A stretch of 64,000 nucleotides of DNA from Algibacter_G agarivorans (GTDB taxonomy: Bacteria; Bacteroidota; Bacteroidia; Flavobacteriales; Flavobacteriaceae): positions 124,001 to 188,000 of the forward strand of contig NZ_BAABJJ010000001.1 of assembly GCF_039543245.1 (NCBI RefSeq), in the 5' to 3' direction. The notes beneath the pieces are model-generated. The model saw only the letters and a program-made list of their open reading frames with translations, did no database searches and was not told the DNA's origin. Below are positions 8,932 through 18,582 of this stretch, piece after piece. Both the position numbers and the translations under genes were made by a program. Position 1 is the stretch's first letter; each line of letters opens with the position of its first letter.

Positions 8932-11049
8932 ATGAAATTTCTATATTTATTATGTTTTACAGTGTTATTATCATTTTTCAATCTTGTTAATTCACAAGAA
9001 TTGAAATCACCTAATGGTGAATTAACTATGAGTTTTTCTCTAGACAATGATGGCACACCAAATTATGAATTATCCTATAAAAACAAAGCCGTTATAAAGC
9101 CAAGTCATTTAGGTTTAGAATTAAAGGATGATAAAAAATCGTTACTGAATGATTTTGAAATTCAAAATACTGAGAACTCAACCTTTGACAATACTTGGAC
9201 ACCTGTTTGGGGCGAGGAAAAAGAAATTCGAAATCATTATAATGAATTAGCAGTTAGCCTAAAACAAAATGAAACTAATAGAATTGTCAATATCCGTTTT
9301 AGGTTATTCAATGAAGGTTTAGGTTTTCGTTATGAATTTCCTTCACAAGAAAATCTGGTCTATTTCATAATTAAAGAAGAGAAATCACAATTTGCTATGA
9401 CTGGAGACCATACCGCATTTTGGATTCCAGGAGATTACGATACCCAAGAATATGATTATACCGAATCTAAATTATCAGAAATAAGAGGCTATTCAGAAGC
9501 CGCCGTAACCGCAAATTTATCGCAAAAATCATATTCTCCAACAGGCGTGCAAACCTCATTAATGATGAAAACGGATGCTGGTTTATATATTAATTTACAT
9601 GAAGCAGCCTTAATTAATTATTCGTGTATGCATCTTAATCTAGATGATAAAAATATGGTTTTTGAATCGTGGCTAACCCCAGATGCTAACGGCGATAAAG
9701 GTTATATGCAAGCACCTTGTAATACACCTTGGAGAACCATTATGGTAAGTGATGATGCTCGGGATATTTTGGGGTCCAAAATAACATTAAACTTAAATGA
9801 CCCATGTAAAATTGAAGACACCTCATGGATAAAACCTGTAAAGTATATAGGTGTTTGGTGGGAAATGATAACAGGAAAAAGCTCTTGGGATTATACCGAT
9901 GAGTTAGCTGCGGTGCAATTGGGTATTACGGATTATTCTAAATTAAAACCAAACGGTACGCATGCAGCAAATAATGCCAATGTAAAACGGCATATAGATT
10001 TTGCTTCAGAACACGGATTTGATGCAGTTTTGGTTGAAGGCTGGAATCAAGGTTGGGAAGATTGGTTTGGACATTCTAAAGATTATGTGTTCGATTTTGT
10101 AACACCATATCCAGATTTTGATGTTGAAGCCATTCATGCTTACGCTAAATCCAAAGGTGTTGAAATGATGATGCATCATGAAACATCAGGTTCTGTTCGT
10201 AATTATGAACGCCATATGGATACCGCCTATCAATTTATGAAAGATAATGGCTATAATTCTGTTAAAAGCGGTTATGTTGGTGGCATTTTACCTCGTGGTG
10301 AAAATCATTATAATCAATGGATAGTAAATCATTATCAATATGCTATTGAAAAAGCAGCAGATTATAAAATTATGGTAAACGCCCATGAGGCTGTAAGACC
10401 AACTGGGATTTGCAGAACCTACCCCAATTTAATTGGTAATGAATCAGCAAGAGGCACAGAGTATCAGGCTTTTGGTGGTTCTAAGCCAAATCATGTTACT
10501 GTGTTGCCATTTACAAGATTAATTGGTGGCCCAATGGATTATACCCCTGGGATTTTTGAAATGCAAATCAGCAAATTCAGTCCAAATAATAATTCTCATG
10601 TAAATAGCACTATTGCAAATCAATTAGCGCTGTATGTTACCATGTATAGTCCACTGCAAATGGCAGCAGATTTACCACAACATTATGAGCAATTTATGGA
10701 TGCCTTTCAATTTATAAAAGATGTGGCGATTGATTGGGACGAAAGTCTTTATTTGGAAGCAGAACCTGGATATTACATCACAGTAGCTCGTAAAGAAAAA
10801 GGAAGTAATAACTGGTTTATTGGTAACATAAATGGAAATGAACCTAGAACCTCAAACATCAAATTTGATTTCCTTGACAAAGGAAAAAAGTATATAGCCA
10901 CTATTTACGCAGATGCTAAGCACGCACATTATAAAACCAATCCACAAGCTTATAGCATTAAAACAAAGAAAGTAACGAGCAAATCAAAATTTTCTCAATT
11001 ATCTGTTCCTGGAGGTGGTTATGCTGTCAGTATTAAAGAGGTTAAATAA
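8932..11049 (+). CDS. susB: GH97 alpha-glucosidase (SusB-like)
   Basis: A 705-residue exported alpha-glucosidase expected to release glucose from maltodextrins in the periplasm. A signal peptide spans residues 1-22 (cleavage after LVNS, before QELKSP). The N-terminal beta-super-sandwich includes TPVWGEEKEIRNHYNE. The catalytic barrel shows YIGVWWEMITG, MMMHHETSGSVRNYERHMD, MVNAHEAVRPTG and GNESARGTEYQAFGG. The glutamates in the HHE, HE and GNE segments agree with the inverting SusB subgroup rather than the retaining alpha-galactosidase subgroup, which uses Asp as nucleophile. It is 39 bp downstream of GH65, in the same operon. Confidence 0.93.
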   Translation: MKFLYLLCFTVLLSFFNLVNSQELKSPNGELTMSFSLDNDGTPNYELSYKNKAVIKPSHLGLELKDDKKSLLNDFEIQNTENSTFDNTWTPVWGEEKEIRNHYNELAVSLKQNETNRIVNIRFRLFNEGLGFRYEFPSQENLVYFIIKEEKSQFAMTGDHTAFWIPGDYDTQEYDYTESKLSEIRGYSEAAVTANLSQKSYSPTGVQTSLMMKTDAGLYINLHEAALINYSCMHLNLDDKNMVFESWLTPDANGDKGYMQAPCNTPWRTIMVSDDARDILGSKITLNLNDPCKIEDTSWIKPVKYIGVWWEMITGKSSWDYTDELAAVQLGITDYSKLKPNGTHAANNANVKRHIDFASEHGFDAVLVEGWNQGWEDWFGHSKDYVFDFVTPYPDFDVEAIHAYAKSKGVEMMMHHETSGSVRNYERHMDTAYQFMKDNGYNSVKSGYVGGILPRGENHYNQWIVNHYQYAIEKAADYKIMVNAHEAVRPTGICRTYPNLIGNESARGTEYQAFGGSKPNHVTVLPFTRLIGGPMDYTPGIFEMQISKFSPNNNSHVNSTIANQLALYVTMYSPLQMAADLPQHYEQFMDAFQFIKDVAIDWDESLYLEAEPGYYITVARKEKGSNNWFIGNINGNEPRTSNIKFDFLDKGKKYIATIYADAKHAHYKTNPQAYSIKTKKVTSKSKFSQLSVPGGGYAVSIKEVK

Positions 11050-11117
11050 AAAAGATTATATCCATAAGGTTTCGTTTAAAACAAAAAAGAATTATTAATC
11101 AATTAAAATAAACTAAA

Positions 11118-13064
11118 ATGAAAAAGTTAAGTAGTATATTTATTTTTAGCTTATTGTCTTTAACGATGTCTTGTAATGATAAAAAGGAAGCACAATCTGT
11201 AGCGCCTAAAAATAATAACTTAATGGAAGAACATAACGACATTAATCGTGTTGAACCGCCAAATTGGTGGGTGGGCTTAAAAAATACCGAGTTGCAGATT
11301 TTGGTAAAACATCCAAATATTTCTGAAGCTACTCCCGAGGTTTCATACCAGGGGGTTACTTTAAAAGAAGTTCATAAAGCGGATAGCCCAAATTATTTGT
11401 TTATCGATTTGCATATTGCTCCAGATACAAAAGCGGGCAAATTCAATATTACTTTTAAACAAGATAATAAAGCGGATTTAATGCATACTTACGAGTTTAA
11501 GTCTAGAAAAAAACCATCAGAAGACTATATAGGCTTTAACAGTAGTGATGTTATTTATTTAATTACGCCCGATCGTTTTGCGAATGGAAATACTTCAAAT
11601 GATATTAATGAAAATTTATTAGAAAAGACGATTGACAGAAGCGATGATTATGCGCGGCATGGTGGCGATATTAAAGGCATAACGAACCATTTAGATTACA
11701 TTTCAGATTTAGGTTTTACTGCTATTTGGCCTTGCCCATTATTAACCAATGATATGCCACAAGGCTCCTATCATGGATATGCCATGACAGATTTTTATGA
11801 AATAGACCCGCGTTTTGGAACTTTAGAAGCATACAAGGAATTAGCATCTAAATCAGCTGAAAAAGGCATGAAGCTTGTCATGGATCAAGTGGCGAATCAC
11901 TGTGGGGTAGAACATTGGTGGATGAGAGATTTACCATTTAAAGATTGGGTAAACCATCAAAGTAGTTATGAAGGGACGGTTGACAATAATTACAAAAAAA
12001 CCATTATTACAAGCCATAGACGAACCACCAATCAAGATATTTATGCTTCTGAAATTGATAAAAATGCTATGAGCCAAGGTTGGTTTGTTTCGGCAATGCC
12101 AGATTTAAACCAAAAAAATCCTTTTATGGCAAATTATACCGTTCAGAATAGTATATGGTGGATAGAAACGGCTGAGTTAGGTGGCATCCGTCAAGACACA
12201 TATCCTTATCCAGACAAAGATTTTATGAGTCGTTGGGCTGGCGACATTATGCATGAATATCCTAATTTCAGTATTGTTGGCGAGGAATGGACTTCCAATC
12301 CATTGCTCATAGGCTATTGGCAAAGAGGAGCAAATAACAGAGATGGATACCATTCAAATTTAAAGTCTCCTATGGATTTTGCAATGCAAGAAAAAATTGT
12401 ACAAGCGTTTAATGAAGATGAAACATGGGATGAAGGCTTAGTAAAAATATATGAAGGTTTAGCAAACGATTTTCATTATCCAACTCCAAAAGACATTATG
12501 GTTTTTCCAGATAATCATGATATGAGTCGCATTTTCACGCAATTAAATGGAGATATAGTAAACACTAAAATGGCATTGAGCTACCTATTGGCATTGCCAC
12601 GTATTCCTCAAATTTACTACGGAACAGAGATTTTGATGAATGATTTTGATAAACCTGGCGACCACGGTTTTATCCGTTCGGATTTTCCTGGAGGTTGGGA
12701 TGGTGATAAAATCAATGCATTTACAGGCGAAGGGTTAACCGAAGCTCAAAAAGATATGCAACTATATCTTAAAAAAATACTGAATTACAGAAAAAACAGT
12801 AAAGCCATTCATGAGGGCAAAACAATTCATTTTGCACCACAAAACGGTATTTACGTGCTTTTCAGAGTTCTTGAAGATGAAACCGTTATTCATGTTATAA
12901 ACAAAAATCAAAGTAGTATGCTACTTGAATTAGGTAGATTTTCGGAAATTGGACTAAAAGGAAGGGCTGTTAAAAACATCATTAGTGGTCATCAATTTTT
13001 CTGGGGAGACAATATGACTCTAAAAGAAAAAGGAAACGTGATTTTAACTACAAAATTGAAATAA
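11118..13064 (+). CDS. GH13 neopullulanase/cyclomaltodextrinase-type lipoprotein (SusA-like)
   Basis: A 648-residue GH13 alpha-glucan hydrolase. A lipoprotein signal peptide ends in the lipobox LTMSC, Cys19, followed by acidic NDKKE residues. An N-terminal immunoglobulin-like cyclomaltodextrinase domain (about 40-125, EPPNWWVGLKNTELQIL) precedes the barrel. The catalytic nucleophile Asp is in GGIRQDTYPY, the acid Glu in IVGEEWTSN, and the third Asp in FPDNHDMSR. HGYAMTDFYEIDPRFGT is family conserved region I. It belongs to the same operon. Attachment to the outer membrane is predicted; whether it faces the surface or the periplasm is not decided by sequence. Confidence 0.92.
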   Translation: MKKLSSIFIFSLLSLTMSCNDKKEAQSVAPKNNNLMEEHNDINRVEPPNWWVGLKNTELQILVKHPNISEATPEVSYQGVTLKEVHKADSPNYLFIDLHIAPDTKAGKFNITFKQDNKADLMHTYEFKSRKKPSEDYIGFNSSDVIYLITPDRFANGNTSNDINENLLEKTIDRSDDYARHGGDIKGITNHLDYISDLGFTAIWPCPLLTNDMPQGSYHGYAMTDFYEIDPRFGTLEAYKELASKSAEKGMKLVMDQVANHCGVEHWWMRDLPFKDWVNHQSSYEGTVDNNYKKTIITSHRRTTNQDIYASEIDKNAMSQGWFVSAMPDLNQKNPFMANYTVQNSIWWIETAELGGIRQDTYPYPDKDFMSRWAGDIMHEYPNFSIVGEEWTSNPLLIGYWQRGANNRDGYHSNLKSPMDFAMQEKIVQAFNEDETWDEGLVKIYEGLANDFHYPTPKDIMVFPDNHDMSRIFTQLNGDIVNTKMALSYLLALPRIPQIYYGTEILMNDFDKPGDHGFIRSDFPGGWDGDKINAFTGEGLTEAQKDMQLYLKKILNYRKNSKAIHEGKTIHFAPQNGIYVLFRVLEDETVIHVINKNQSSMLLELGRFSEIGLKGRAVKNIISGHQFFWGDNMTLKEKGNVILTTKLK

Positions 13065-13326
13065 ATCAGCTTCAGACATAGTTATGATTTCAATCTTATA
13101 ATAAAAAATCTAAAATTGATTTTTCATAGTCGTGATTTTTTTTATTTGTATACCATGTGTGGATAAGCGAAAACAACACGGTAACAGCAAAAGAAAATTT
13201 ACACGTATTTTTCAGAAAATCATATTCATAACAAGATCGTTAAAATGTAACACATAGCGAGTCATTTAGGAAATCTGAATTCGAGGAAGCTATTAAATGG
13301 TAATTTAAAATAAATAATGATAAAAA

Positions 13327-15210
13327 ATGAAATTATTACAATACACATTTATAGGATTAATGTTGTTAGGATTAATAATCCTAGGATTAAGTTGTAAACA
13401 GGATACAAAAGCGGCAAAAAAAGCCACTAAGGTTAAAAAAAACAAAGAGGTTGTTTATCAGGTGTTTACCCGTTTGTTTGGAAACACAAATACAACCAAT
13501 AAACCTTGGGGAACGATAGAAGAAAATGGTGTTGGTAAATTCAATGATTTTACAGAGAAAGCATTAAAAGAAATTAAAGATTTAGGAGTCACACATATTT
13601 GGTACACCGGAGTGCCTCATCACGGCGTTATAAGAGATTACACCAAGTTTGGGATTTCAAATGATGACCCAGACGTGGTAAAAGGGCGCGCAGGTTCACC
13701 TTATGCTGTTAAGGACTATTATAATGTAAACCCTGATTTGGCGATAAATGTTGAAAATAGATTGGAGGAATTTCAAGCACTCATAAAACGCACACACAAC
13801 GTTGGGTTGAAAGTTATTATTGATATAGTCCCTAACCACGTGGCGCGAAATTATAACAGTATTTCAAAGCCAGAAGGCATAAAACATTTTGGTGAAGACG
13901 ATAATACATCGGTTACTTACCATGTGAATAATAACTTTTATTACAATCCGAATGAAACCTTTAAAGTACCTGTTTGGGAAAATGGTTATTCTCCGTTAGG
14001 ATTGAAAAAGCATCTATTGGAAGATAGCAAATTCAAAGAAAATCCAGCAAAGTGGACTGGAAACGGTTCACGTTTAAGTCAACCAAATTTCAGTGATTGG
14101 TATGAAACCGTAAAAATAAATTATGGTATTTCACCCGAAGGAAAAAAGGATTTTGATGACATGCCCAAAGGGTTTGAATATGAAAATCATCAAGTTCATT
14201 TTAATTATTGGAAAGATAAAACCGTACCAAATTCATGGGAGCAATTTAAGGATATTGGTTTGTATTGGCTTGAGTTAGGTGTAGATGGTTTCCGCTACGA
14301 TATGGCCGAAATGGTACCTGTTGAATTTTGGAGTTATATGAATTCACATATTAAAACAAAAAATCCAAATGCTTTTTTAATGGCTGAAGTATATAATCCA
14401 ACTTTGTATAGAGATTATATTAATAAAGGAAAAATGGATTATCTATATGATAAAGTGCAGTTGTATGACACCATTAAAAACATCATACAAGGGAAAGGCA
14501 AAACGGATAATATACCACCAATTCTTGACCAATTAAAAGACATTGAACACCACATGTTACATTTTCTTGAAAACCATGACGAGCAACGTTTATCTAGTCC
14601 AGATTTTGCTGGACATGCTGAAAAAGGTAAACCTGCAATGGTAGTTTCAACAACTTCAACAACAGCACCAACCATGATTTATTTTGGACAAGAAGTCGGC
14701 GAAGACGGTTCTGAAAACGCTGGATTTGGTTCCCCTTCCAGAACCTCTATTTTTGATTATGTCGGTGTTCCTGCCCATCAAAGGTGGGTGAATAATAAGC
14801 TATTTGATGGAGGACAATTGACGAATGAAGAAAAGGATTTAAGAGATTTTTATAAAAGGCTACTAAACTTTACCATTAACAGTTCTGCTTTAGCTGGAAA
14901 CTATCAAGATATTCATCTATTCAATCAAAAAAACACTATTGATTATGATGACAAAATATTATCCTATGTAAGATGGAGTGATGATGAACAACTTATTATT
15001 GTTTCAAATTTTGATGATACAAATAATTATGAATTTGAATTGAAAATTCCTGAGCATGTTATCGAAAATTGGAAATTGGATGACGAGACTTATGAAACTA
15101 AAGACCAATTATATAATCAATTCAATTCAACTTTAAAAGTTGAAAAAGGTATTGGAACTGTAAAAATAAAGCTAGATAAATTGGAATCTTTCATCTTAAA
15201 AATTCAATAG
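13327..15210 (+). CDS. GH13 alpha-amylase family lipoprotein
   Basis: A 627-residue lipoprotein (lipobox LGLSC, Cys23) with a short lysine-rich linker and then a GH13 barrel starting at VVYQVFTRLFGN. The catalytic triad is visible as GVDGFRYDMAEM (Asp nucleophile), FLMAEVYNP (Glu) and FLENHDEQR (Asp). A C-terminal beta domain follows (ILSYVRWSDDEQLIIVSNFD). It is preceded by a 262-bp gap, so it may have an extra promoter, and is followed after 4 nt by another GH13 gene. Cleavage of starch-like glucans is the family activity; fine specificity is unknown. Confidence 0.9.
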   Translation: MKLLQYTFIGLMLLGLIILGLSCKQDTKAAKKATKVKKNKEVVYQVFTRLFGNTNTTNKPWGTIEENGVGKFNDFTEKALKEIKDLGVTHIWYTGVPHHGVIRDYTKFGISNDDPDVVKGRAGSPYAVKDYYNVNPDLAINVENRLEEFQALIKRTHNVGLKVIIDIVPNHVARNYNSISKPEGIKHFGEDDNTSVTYHVNNNFYYNPNETFKVPVWENGYSPLGLKKHLLEDSKFKENPAKWTGNGSRLSQPNFSDWYETVKINYGISPEGKKDFDDMPKGFEYENHQVHFNYWKDKTVPNSWEQFKDIGLYWLELGVDGFRYDMAEMVPVEFWSYMNSHIKTKNPNAFLMAEVYNPTLYRDYINKGKMDYLYDKVQLYDTIKNIIQGKGKTDNIPPILDQLKDIEHHMLHFLENHDEQRLSSPDFAGHAEKGKPAMVVSTTSTTAPTMIYFGQEVGEDGSENAGFGSPSRTSIFDYVGVPAHQRWVNNKLFDGGQLTNEEKDLRDFYKRLLNFTINSSALAGNYQDIHLFNQKNTIDYDDKILSYVRWSDDEQLIIVSNFDDTNNYEFELKIPEHVIENWKLDDETYETKDQLYNQFNSTLKVEKGIGTVKIKLDKLESFILKIQ

Positions 15211-15214
15211 AAAC

Positions 15215-16876
15215 ATGAAGTATATATTAGTTTTAATATCGTTTTTAGTTTTATTTAATTGCGAAAACAAAAAGGACAGTCCTCAAGAAAAATCACAAAC
15301 ACCCTTTGTTTGGGAGGGCGCAAATGTGTATTTCTTGCTAACCGATAGATTTAATAATGGTGATACTTCAAATGATGTTAATTTTGATAGAAATTTAGAA
15401 ACAGGAAAATTTCGGGGGTTTGAAGGTGGAGACATCAAAGGTATTACACAAAAAATAAACGAAGGCTACTTCACTAATTTAGGAATCAACGCCATTTGGA
15501 TGACGCCTATAGTTGAGCAAATTCACGGAGGCACAAATGAAGGCAATGGTTTAAGCTATGGTTTTCATGGCTATTGGGCAAGTGACTGGACCGCTATAGA
15601 CCCAAACTTTGGGACTAAAAAGGATTTACATGAATTGGTTAAAACTGCTCACAAATATGGCATTCGTATTTTACTGGATGCCGTAATCAATCATACAGGA
15701 CCAGTAACCGGTAAGGATTCTGTATGGCCAAATGAATGGGTACGTACGGAACCTCAATGCGATTATCAATCTTATGATAACACGATAACCTGTACCTTGG
15801 TTAAAAATCTTCCAGATATTAAAACTGAAAGTAATAACGCAGTTGAATTACCACCGCAACTAGTTGAGAAATGGAAAACAGAAGACAGATACGAACAAGA
15901 AATCGCAGAATTAAATACATTTTTCAATAGAACAGGACATCCAAGAGCACCTCGTTTTTACATCATGAAATGGCTAACCGATTATATTACAGAATTTGGA
16001 ATTGATGGCTATCGTGTTGATACCGTTAAACATGTCGAAGAAGATGTTTGGCAAGAGTTTAAGGCAGCATGCGATTACGCTTTTACTCAATTCAAAAAAA
16101 ACAATCCTGAAAGGGTTTTAGATGACAACAACTTCTATTTAGTGGGTGAGGTCTACAACTACGGAATTTCTGCTACCAAAGCATTCGATTTTGGAGATAA
16201 AAAAGTAAATTATTTTGATAATGCTTTTCAAAGTTTAATAAATTTTGAGCTCAAATGGAATGCCAATCAAATGACTATGGAAGATTTGTTTACAAAGTAC
16301 TCGAATATTCTAAACGGGGATTTAAAAGGCTATGGTGTTTTAAACTATTTAAGTTCTCATGATGATGGACAACCTTTTGATGCCACTAGAGAAAAACCTT
16401 TTGAAACGGCTACTAAACTATTACTATGCCCAGGCACATCTCAAGTATACTATGGTGATGAATCTGCACGCTCGTTGATAATAGAAGACACTCAAGGTGA
16501 TGCCACATTGCGCTCTTTCATGAACTGGAACGCTATTCAAAACACGCCTAACACAAAGGCTATTTTAGAACACTGGCAAAAACTAGGTCAATTTAGAGCA
16601 AATCATCCAGCAGTTGGCGCTGGAATTCATCAAATGATAAGCCAAAAACCTTACGTGTTTTATAGAAGCTTTTCAAAAGATGATTTCAGGGACATAGTGG
16701 TTATTGGGTTAGACTTACCTATTGGGGAAAAAATTTTAGATGTTTCTAGAATATTTAAAGATGGCGAAATACTTCTAGATGTCTATTCAAACAAAAGTGT
16801 TCGTGTTACAAATGGTAAAGTTATATTGGAATCCAATTATAACATGGCACTTTTAGAGAAGTCAATAAATTCATAA
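15215..16876 (+). CDS. GH13 alpha-amylase family lipoprotein
   Basis: A 553-residue lipoprotein (lipobox LFNC, Cys16) with the sequence ENKKDSPQEK after the cysteine. The barrel begins almost at once (VYFLLTDRFNNGDTSND). Active-site regions are GIDGYRVDTVKHVE (Asp), YLVGEVYNYG (Glu) and YLSSHDDG (Asp). The last deviates from the usual NHD by having SHD. It shares no N-terminal domain with the gene at 11118. It is four nucleotides from the preceding GH13 stop, so the two are cotranscribed, and it ends the operon before a strong terminator. Confidence 0.9.
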   Translation: MKYILVLISFLVLFNCENKKDSPQEKSQTPFVWEGANVYFLLTDRFNNGDTSNDVNFDRNLETGKFRGFEGGDIKGITQKINEGYFTNLGINAIWMTPIVEQIHGGTNEGNGLSYGFHGYWASDWTAIDPNFGTKKDLHELVKTAHKYGIRILLDAVINHTGPVTGKDSVWPNEWVRTEPQCDYQSYDNTITCTLVKNLPDIKTESNNAVELPPQLVEKWKTEDRYEQEIAELNTFFNRTGHPRAPRFYIMKWLTDYITEFGIDGYRVDTVKHVEEDVWQEFKAACDYAFTQFKKNNPERVLDDNNFYLVGEVYNYGISATKAFDFGDKKVNYFDNAFQSLINFELKWNANQMTMEDLFTKYSNILNGDLKGYGVLNYLSSHDDGQPFDATREKPFETATKLLLCPGTSQVYYGDESARSLIIEDTQGDATLRSFMNWNAIQNTPNTKAILEHWQKLGQFRANHPAVGAGIHQMISQKPYVFYRSFSKDDFRDIVVIGLDLPIGEKILDVSRIFKDGEILLDVYSNKSVRVTNGKVILESNYNMALLEKSINS

Positions 16877-16878
16877 TT

Positions 16879-16910
16879 AATCCTGTCCTAAATAAATTTT
16901 GGACAGGATT
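16879..16910 (+). terminator. Terminator of the alpha-glucan operon
   Basis: AATCCTGTCC (16879-16888) and GGACAGGATT (16901-16910) form a perfect 10-bp stem with a 12-nt loop, starting 3 nt after the last GH13 stop codon. A short T-containing tail follows. Confidence 0.8.
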
Positions 16911-17303
16911 GTTATCTATATAAAAACTTAATTATTGTAGCTTTACGAGGTGCTGCCAGAGATAATACACCATAACCGATTGAAACCCTAATCTTATAAT
17001 ATTAATAGATTTTGCTTCATTATATTTAGAAGTTTTAAACGAGTTACTTTATCCTTGTATCTATTTGTGCGCCCTTTTATATTTTGATGCCTTACAAGAT
17101 TTCACGTTTTATCGGGTTTCTATATAAGTAAAAACATATCAATGCTTTTTTAAAGATGCTTGTTGGTCCAACTTTGAGAGTTTAGACCCAAAGTTAATAT
17201 CAATACCACCAGTAAAAATTTCAGGTTTAAAATGGTTCAATTTCTTAAGAAAATCGTGAACATTTTTATATGTTTTTTTTGCAAAAGCAAGAAAGTTAAT
17301 GCT

Positions 17304-17335
17304 ATAAAAAACGGATTGTATTCTCACAATCCGTT
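17304..17335 (-). terminator. Hairpin terminator, minus strand
   Basis: AACGGATTGT (17310-17319) pairs perfectly with ACAATCCGTT (17326-17335). On the minus strand the stem runs into TTTTTT. No confident gene lies just upstream on that strand. Together with the hairpin at 17416-17447 it may end long tal transcripts or an unseen small transcript. Confidence 0.6.
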
Positions 17336-17415
17336 GGTTTTATAGATCGTTCACAAAAGTTGTGTGAGAATGACATTTTTTATATGATATCAAATGATTT
17401 CATATAAAACAAAAA

Positions 17416-17447
17416 AAACACTGTAAATCATACGATTAACAGTGTTT
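17416..17447 (-). terminator. Hairpin terminator, probably bidirectional
   Basis: AAACACTGT (17416-17424) and ACAGTGTTT (17439-17447) form a 9-bp stem with a 14-nt loop. A run of T follows on the minus strand and a shorter one on the plus strand. It is about 460 bp downstream of tal. The interval 17450-17627 shows no coding frame I can support. Confidence 0.6.
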
Positions 17448-17627
17448 TGATATTTCCATTTTCTAGGTTAGTCGGGGTGTCAGGATTAATTAAAATACCG
17501 CATTCCTTTGAAATTCAGTAAATTTAAAGCTGTTAACTGTATTAGGTTCACCGAATTGCTCACTAAAGTTAAAAGAACTATTTAAAACCAAAATTTGCTT
17601 GTTTTTGATATTATAAAGACACAAATT

Positions 17628-17790
17628 ATACCAATTATGATTTAAAATGAGATTAAAATAAAATGATTATTTTTTTCTTTATTTGATTTATAAAAAATAA
17701 ATCATAGCCTTAGTTACGGTTTCTTTTTTTAATGAAAAAGAAAGGAAAAAAGGACGTTTTATTAAGCTTCTTTTAAGTTATAATTGGTAT
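17628..17790. repeat. MITE-like imperfect palindrome, about 163 bp
   Basis: The ends are inverted repeats: ATACCAATTATGATTTAAAA at 17628 and, on the other strand from 17790, ATACCAATTATAACTTAAAA (18 of 20 match). The interior is also roughly symmetrical, so the whole unit could fold into one long hairpin. It lies in the gene-free stretch between the glucan and xylose loci and has no coding capacity. A non-autonomous mobile repeat is likely, but no second copy was found in the window. Confidence 0.5.
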
Positions 17791-17908
17791 TATATAAGTA
17801 TTATTAAGATTAATACTTTAATAAAACCATTAAATAATGTTCACTCAATAATAGAAACATAGTAAAAGTACCCTCTAAAATAATTTGAATTTAAATCAAC
17901 CCTAACCA

Positions 17909-18562
17909 CTAATTCCCTTTCTTATAATCTTCTAAAAACTTAGCTAAACCGCTATCTGTTAAAGGATGCTTTAATAATCCTGTAATTGAAGACAATGGCC
18001 CTGTCATGACATCACTTCCAATCTTTGCACAGTTAATAACATGCATTGTATTACGTACAGAGGCAGATAGTATTTGTGTTTCAAAACCATAGTTGTCATA
18101 AATCTGTCTAATCTCTGCTATAAGATGTAATCCATCTGTAGAAATATCATCCAAACGTCCTAAAAACGGAGACATATAAGTAGCTCCTGCTTTGGCTGCC
18201 AATAAGGCTTGTCCTGGTGAAAAGACCAAAGTAACATTGGTTTTAATGCCTTTATCTGAAAAATATTTACAAGCTTTTACACCATCTGCAATCATTGGTA
18301 ATTTTACTACGATTTGCGAATGCAATGCTGCTAACTCCTCGCCTTCCTTAACCATATTATCAAAATCGGTTGCAATAACTTCAGCGGAAACATCACCATC
18401 TACAATATTGCAAATGTCTTGGTAATGTTTTAAAATGTTTGCCTTACCGCTTATACCTTCTTTCGCCATTAGCGACGGATTTGTTGTTACGCCATCTAAA
18501 ACGCCCAAAGCCTGTGCTTCTGCAATATCATTAAGGTTTGCTGTATCTATAAAAAATTTCAT
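17909..18562 (-). CDS. tal: Transaldolase (TalC/FSA-type)
   Basis: A 217-residue short transaldolase of the TalC/fructose-6-phosphate-aldolase group, which moves dihydroxyacetone units in the non-oxidative pentose phosphate pathway. MKFFIDTANLNDIAEA is the family N-terminus. The Schiff-base lysine is in QIVVKLPM, and DGVTTNPSLMAKEG and TNVTLVFSPGQALLAAKAG are conserved. It is the last gene of the xylose operon, 20 bp after transketolase. Transaldolase and plain aldolase activity cannot be separated from sequence, but the neighbours favour transaldolase. Confidence 0.94.
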   Translation of the reverse strand: MKFFIDTANLNDIAEAQALGVLDGVTTNPSLMAKEGISGKANILKHYQDICNIVDGDVSAEVIATDFDNMVKEGEELAALHSQIVVKLPMIADGVKACKYFSDKGIKTNVTLVFSPGQALLAAKAGATYMSPFLGRLDDISTDGLHLIAEIRQIYDNYGFETQILSASVRNTMHVINCAKIGSDVMTGPLSSITGLLKHPLTDSGLAKFLEDYKKGN

Positions 18563-18582
18563 CTTCTAATATTTATTTATTG

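Noticed and set aside
13065..13326. Second LacI operator before the GH13 gene at 13327
   Set aside because: GCGAAAAC at about 13168 matches only one half of the 16-bp palindrome; the other half is absent.
17139..17327. A 62-codon minus-strand frame containing EIFTGGIDINFGSKLSKLDQ
   Set aside because: Its only start is a GTG inside the terminator hairpin at 17310-17335, it has no upstream signals, and I recognise no family. It may be a fragment but is not supported as a gene.
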